17,519 nt of DNA from Ahrensia sp. (GTDB lineage: Bacteria; Pseudomonadota; Alphaproteobacteria; Rhizobiales; Rhizobiaceae): the NCBI GenBank assembly GCA_002698425.1, contig NZXU01000063.1:1-17519 (forward strand), written 5' to 3'. Position 1 is the stretch's first letter, and every line of letters starts with the position of its first letter. The notes beneath the pieces were generated by a model, which made no database searches, had not been told where the DNA came from, and worked only from the letters and a program-made list of their open reading frames with translations. The position numbers and the translations under genes were made by a program. Shown here in pieces: positions 14,155 through 17,519 of this stretch.

Positions 14155-14175
14155 CTAAGAACCCGAGAGAGTCAG

Positions 14176-14517
14176 TTGACCTATCCCTTTCCCATGCCGG
14201 TCGTGCCGTTTCGTCACAAGACGGAGACAACGGCCAAAGAGGCAGACGCGTTCTACGAGACACACGCCGAGCCGATCCCGCGCTGGCTGCGGGCGATCGT
14301 CGCCCTGCCCCGGCGCGCAATCGCGGCAATATCGAAAAGGAAATCCGAGACGCAGGCGGATGCGTCTGCCGTGCAACCTGTGACTGGTTGCCGCGGAAAC
14401 TCGGCTGACCGGGATCCGGCCCCTGCAGCCTATTCGCCGGGAACGAAGGCGATGCGGGAGGAGGCCCTCTTCCGCCCGTTGTCGAGCCAGACCTCGCGCA
14501 GCAATCCCGTCGCGTAG
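14176..14517 (+). CDS. Possible small protein, 113 aa, TTG start, unknown function
   Basis: A 113-codon plus-strand frame, divergent from LysR, begins at TTG 14176 (in-frame ATG at 14194) with GAGAGAG about 4 nt upstream. The first 60 residues look like real coding: mostly G or C in third codon positions, and a basic amphipathic stretch PRWLRAIVALPRRAIAAISKRK (about 35-56). The last 29 codons run antisense into the end of the desaturase gene, which is uncomfortable, so the true end or the gene itself may be wrong. A competing frame, 14124-14408, ends neatly before the desaturase but is Arg/Asp-rich like a shadow frame. No family is recognised. Confidence 0.35.
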   Translation: MTYPFPMPVVPFRHKTETTAKEADAFYETHAEPIPRWLRAIVALPRRAIAAISKRKSETQADASAVQPVTGCRGNSADRDPAPAAYSPGTKAMREEALFRPLSSQTSRSNPVA

Positions 14518-15395
14518 CCGTGGGTGATATGGGCACGCGCTGCGAACTCGTCGTTTCGCATCAAAACCTCGTGCAATTCGCCCAGCCGGTAGAAGGGCAC
14601 GCTCGGGTAGAGATGATGCTCGAGATGGTAGTTCAGGCCATGCGGAGCGAAGAACCAGGCTTCGAACGGGAGCGGTATGACCGTGCGGGTGTTGGTCATC
14701 TCGCCGTCATGCGCGAGCGTCGGGCCGAAATGCTCGGCGACCACCCGAATATAAAGAAACAAGAAGAACAGCGTGAGATAGGGAACGGCCCAGTAGAGCA
14801 GCGCCTCCTGCCACCAGCCGAAGGCGACCAGGACGGCGAGGATCGCCAGGTAGTAGGAAAGCCTGGCGATCTTGTAGGCCGCAGGCGTGACGTCATCGGA
14901 CTGGATACGGTTCAGCGCGGCGCGCATGTCTCGGATGGAATTCACGCCGACGAAATAGCCGAGGACGTGGAGCAGCGCGAAGCGCATCTCCTGCGGAAAT
15001 GTGAACTGGCGTGTCCCCAGCTTCACCACCCAATCCGGATCCTTGTCGGTGTTGGTATAGCGGTGATGCGCAAGGTGATTGCGGCGATAGCCGCTTGTGG
15101 TCGCCAGCAACGGCCATGCGGTGAACAGATCGCCGATGGCGTCGTTCAGCTTCTTGTTGGCGGTAAAACGGTAGTGAGCGAATTCATGCGTGAGCGCACC
15201 GAGCCCATGCATGCCGCCGGCGATGATCGGCAGGCACGCAAGATAGACGAGCCAATTTCCGCTCCATTCGCTGACCATGATGGCAAGCGCGATAACAGCC
15301 CAATCGGCGGCGACCGCAACAGCGGTACGCCATGGCGACAGCCGCGAAAGCCGCTTGAGCGTCGACGCTTCGATGTAGTTCGAACTGCCGGACAA
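14430..15395 (-). CDS. Membrane fatty-acid desaturase
   Basis: The 321-residue integral membrane protein has the three diagnostic His boxes: HEFAH (70-74), HLAHH (107-111) and HLEHH (257-261, in NYHLEHHLYP). These bind the di-iron centre of the membrane desaturase/hydroxylase superfamily. Hydrophobic segments at about 25-42, 46-66, 140-152, 178-195 and 198-220 fit the usual four-helix core. It would introduce a double bond (or a hydroxyl) into a membrane-bound acyl chain using O2 and reduced ferredoxin or cytochrome b5-type donors; substrate and position are unknown. The start is TTG (MSGSSNYIEA) with AGAGG about 7 nt upstream. It is divergent from the glutamine-synthetase-like gene across a 216-nt gap. 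Confidence 0.9.
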   Translation of the reverse strand: MSGSSNYIEASTLKRLSRLSPWRTAVAVAADWAVIALAIMVSEWSGNWLVYLACLPIIAGGMHGLGALTHEFAHYRFTANKKLNDAIGDLFTAWPLLATTSGYRRNHLAHHRYTNTDKDPDWVVKLGTRQFTFPQEMRFALLHVLGYFVGVNSIRDMRAALNRIQSDDVTPAAYKIARLSYYLAILAVLVAFGWWQEALLYWAVPYLTLFFLFLYIRVVAEHFGPTLAHDGEMTNTRTVIPLPFEAWFFAPHGLNYHLEHHLYPSVPFYRLGELHEVLMRNDEFAARAHITHGYATGLLREVWLDNGRKRASSRIAFVPGE

Positions 15396-15611
15396 TTTGT
15401 CGCCTCTTGATAAGAGCTTTCCGCAGAGCGCTTCTTACCCATCATCCATGGCGAAGAAGTTACGGGCGAGACTTGGTTTCCGGGCAAAGTTAACGATCGA
15501 CTTCCGAAAATACTTAAAATTGAAGCTTTTCCCGAATGCGCACGGGGAGTTGACAATCGGAGACGGGGCGAGCCAACGTGCCGGCACCGTAAACAGCGCC
15601 CTGGTGCAAAT

Positions 15612-16997
15612 TTGCCGTCGCTCAAGCCCGCCGAACTCGCCTCCTTCGACCAACTGCCGACAATTGAAGAATATGAAAGCTTCATGGCCGCCAATCCGGA
15701 CCTGCAGGCCGTGGAGTTCCTGCTTGTCGACCCGAACGGGGTCATGCGGGGCAAATGGGCGCCGGCCGACAGCCTGAAGAAAGCCTTCAAGGAAGGCGTC
15801 AATTTCCCTATGTCGATCCATGGCCTCGACATCTGGGGGCGCGAGGTCGCCGAAACCGGAATTCACATCGAAACGGGCGATCGCGACGGATATTTCCGGG
15901 CCGTGCCGGGCACGCTGTCGATGGTGCCCTGGGCAAGCCGGCCGACGGCGCAGGTCCTCCTGCAGGGCTTCACGCCGGAAGGCGAGCCGCTGCGTTTCGA
16001 CTGCCGCAACGCGCTCGGACGCATCACCAAGGCGCTCGCCAAGCGCGATCTCTACCCCGTGGTCGCGTTCGAGCTGGAATTCTACCTGCTGGAACCCGGC
16101 ACCGACTGGGACGACGGCATGCCCGCGCCGGTCGGCGCGTCCTCCGGCCCGGACCGTCAGCGCATGTATGGGCTCGACGACCTCGCCGAATATGGCGGGC
16201 TCTTCGAGAATATCCGCCACGCCGCGGATGCGCAGAACCTGCCGATCGACACTATCGTCAAGGAAGCGGCGCCGGGCCAGTTCGAGGTCAATCTCAAGCA
16301 CCGCTGCGACCCGCTGCGTGCTGCCGACGACGTCATCATGCTGCGCCGGATCGTGTTCGGCTGCGCGCGCAAGCACGGCCTGCAGGCCACCTTCATGGCG
16401 AAACCCTTCATCGAATATGCCGGCAACGGCATGCATGTGCATGCCTCGATGCTGAATGGCGAGGGGAAGAACGTGCTTGCCGGCGAAGTCGGCGGGGCAA
16501 ATCTCGGCGGGGTCATCGCCGAGTTGATCCGCACCATGCCGCAGGGCCTGCTTCTCTTCATCAATTCCTGGAACGGATTCCGCCGCATCCAGCCGGGCTC
16601 CTACGCGCCGACGCGCGCCGTCTGGGCGGAGAACAACCGCTCGGTCGCGCTGCGCATCCCGGCGTCGACGGAGGAAAACAGGCGCATCGAACACCGCATC
16701 GCCGGCGCCGACGCCAATCCCTATATCGTGCTGTGCGCCATCCTCCAGGCGATGATGGACGGGCTCGAAAAGCTCGAGACCCCGCCGCCTCCCGTCACCG
16801 GCAACGCCTATGAGAACACGACCGCGCAGCAATTGCCGGACGACATGGATGAGGCCCTGCAGCTGACCCAGTCCGGCGACTTCTGCGACCGGGCGCTCGG
16901 GCCGGAACTGTCTAAGATATACAAGGATCTGAAGCGTGCGGAAATCCTTGCTTTCTGGGCAGAAATCACGCCGCTGGAACGCACAACCTATCTGTGA
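15612..16997 (+). CDS. Glutamine-synthetase-family ligase, probable gamma-glutamylpolyamine synthetase
   Basis: The protein of up to 461 residues has the glutamine-synthetase catalytic fold: VAFELEFYLLE (about 153-163), GQFEVNLKH (about 223-231), GNGMHVHAS (about 276-284), GSYAPTRAVWAENNRSVALRIP (about 329-350) and RIEHRIAGADANPYI. The NGVMRGKWAP segment and the N-terminal AANPDLQAVEFLL are typical of the PuuA-like group, which ligates glutamate to putrescine or other amines using ATP, not of the ammonia-using GlnA. The following gene encodes a putrescine/spermidine-binding protein, which supports a polyamine role. The start is uncertain: TTG 15612 has no Shine-Dalgarno, and the only nearby in-frame ATG (15684) is inside the conserved N-terminal motif. 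The frame is also open upstream, without a good start. Confidence 0.88.
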   Translation: MPSLKPAELASFDQLPTIEEYESFMAANPDLQAVEFLLVDPNGVMRGKWAPADSLKKAFKEGVNFPMSIHGLDIWGREVAETGIHIETGDRDGYFRAVPGTLSMVPWASRPTAQVLLQGFTPEGEPLRFDCRNALGRITKALAKRDLYPVVAFELEFYLLEPGTDWDDGMPAPVGASSGPDRQRMYGLDDLAEYGGLFENIRHAADAQNLPIDTIVKEAAPGQFEVNLKHRCDPLRAADDVIMLRRIVFGCARKHGLQATFMAKPFIEYAGNGMHVHASMLNGEGKNVLAGEVGGANLGGVIAELIRTMPQGLLLFINSWNGFRRIQPGSYAPTRAVWAENNRSVALRIPASTEENRRIEHRIAGADANPYIVLCAILQAMMDGLEKLETPPPPVTGNAYENTTAQQLPDDMDEALQLTQSGDFCDRALGPELSKIYKDLKRAEILAFWAEITPLERTTYL

Positions 16998-17091
16998 ATC
17001 CCCACCTGAAAGCGCCTGTTTTTTCGGCAAAATGGGAAACTGGAAAATTCTTGTGCGTCCGGGGAATCCTCAATAGTGTCTTAACATCTCC

Positions 17092-17116
17092 GGTGCCGGG
17101 GAGTCCGTCCGGCACC
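17092..17116 (+). promoter_or_regulatory. Hairpin in the potF leader
   Basis: GGTGCCGG (17092-17099) and CCGGCACC (17109-17116) pair perfectly over 8 bp with a 9-nt loop, ending 26 nt before the potF start. There is no T-run after it, so it is not a simple terminator. It may be a leader structure or a protein site. A possible promoter (TTGTGC 17051-17056, 17-nt spacer, TAGTGT) lies just upstream. Confidence 0.4.
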
Positions 17117-17142
17117 ACGGGGCGAACATCAGGGAGTATTAG

Positions 17143-17519
<377 letters not shown>

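Noticed and set aside
14124..14408. A 94-codon plus-strand frame that ends before the desaturase.
   Set aside because: Its composition (runs of Arg and Asp) looks like a shadow of the 14176 frame, whose third positions are more gene-like.
14430..15395. Idea that the fatty-acid desaturase supplies unsaturated acyl chains for the AHL synthase.
   Set aside because: It is over 4 kb from luxI, separated by three or more unrelated genes and on its own promoter; nothing in the sequence links them.
15435..17030. A 531-codon minus-strand frame.
   Set aside because: Antisense shadow of the glutamine-synthetase-like gene, with the same composition signs.

Overview
The window is GC-rich chromosomal DNA of an alphaproteobacterium, most likely order Hyphomicrobiales (Rhizobiales) and Rhizobiaceae-like. 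This rests on rhizobial-type versions of RsmE and the GshA class of glutamate-cysteine ligase, a ScfR/RamB-type XRE regulator, a gamma-glutamylpolyamine-synthetase-like protein followed by PotF, and an acyl-homoserine-lactone (AHL) quorum-sensing cluster. No rRNA, tRNA, CRISPR array, transposase or integrase was seen. The placement is inferred from protein recognition, not from a search.

Left part (1-8408). The window opens with the start of a minus-strand FMN-dependent L-lactate/alpha-hydroxy-acid dehydrogenase, then a 49-residue membrane peptide gene on the same strand. A rightward series follows: an Ada-like Cys-rich protein, rsmE, a LysE-type exporter, a VOC/glyoxalase-like protein, gshA, a soluble PAS-PAS-PAS-GGDEF-EAL c-di-GMP protein, and a Tat-signal nitroreductase (Acg-type). 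The nitroreductase is preceded by a 15-codon leader frame whose Shine-Dalgarno and start lie in the loop of a perfect 8-bp hairpin.

Centre (8449-11483). A bidirectional terminator and a (ATTGCG)4 repeat separate the nitroreductase from a leftward quorum-sensing cluster: a canonical AHL-binding LuxR, a LuxI synthase with all the family's catalytic residues, and a LuxR-type HTH protein without an AHL pocket whose start overlaps the luxI stop (ATGA). A closely similar 19-bp dyad box (15 of 19 identical) lies exactly 78 nt before the start codons of both luxR and luxI. This is the strongest regulatory signal in the window and suggests that one regulator, probably LuxR, controls both. Upstream lies a gene-free stretch with stem-loops, then an 82-residue minus-strand gene with its own terminator.

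Right part (11768-17519). A ScfR/RamB-type regulator has repeated TGTAAA elements in its promoter. It ends overlapping the stop codon of a convergent LysR gene. Next come a possible small TTG-started ORF, a membrane fatty-acid desaturase (minus, TTG start), a glutamine-synthetase-family enzyme probably for glutamylation of polyamines, and the start of potF. The last two form a polyamine uptake and use module that runs off the right edge.

The genes fall into several themes: carboxylate and fatty-acid metabolism, glutathione and redox, c-di-GMP, quorum sensing, and polyamines. Only the quorum-sensing cluster and the polyamine pair look like functional units from context.
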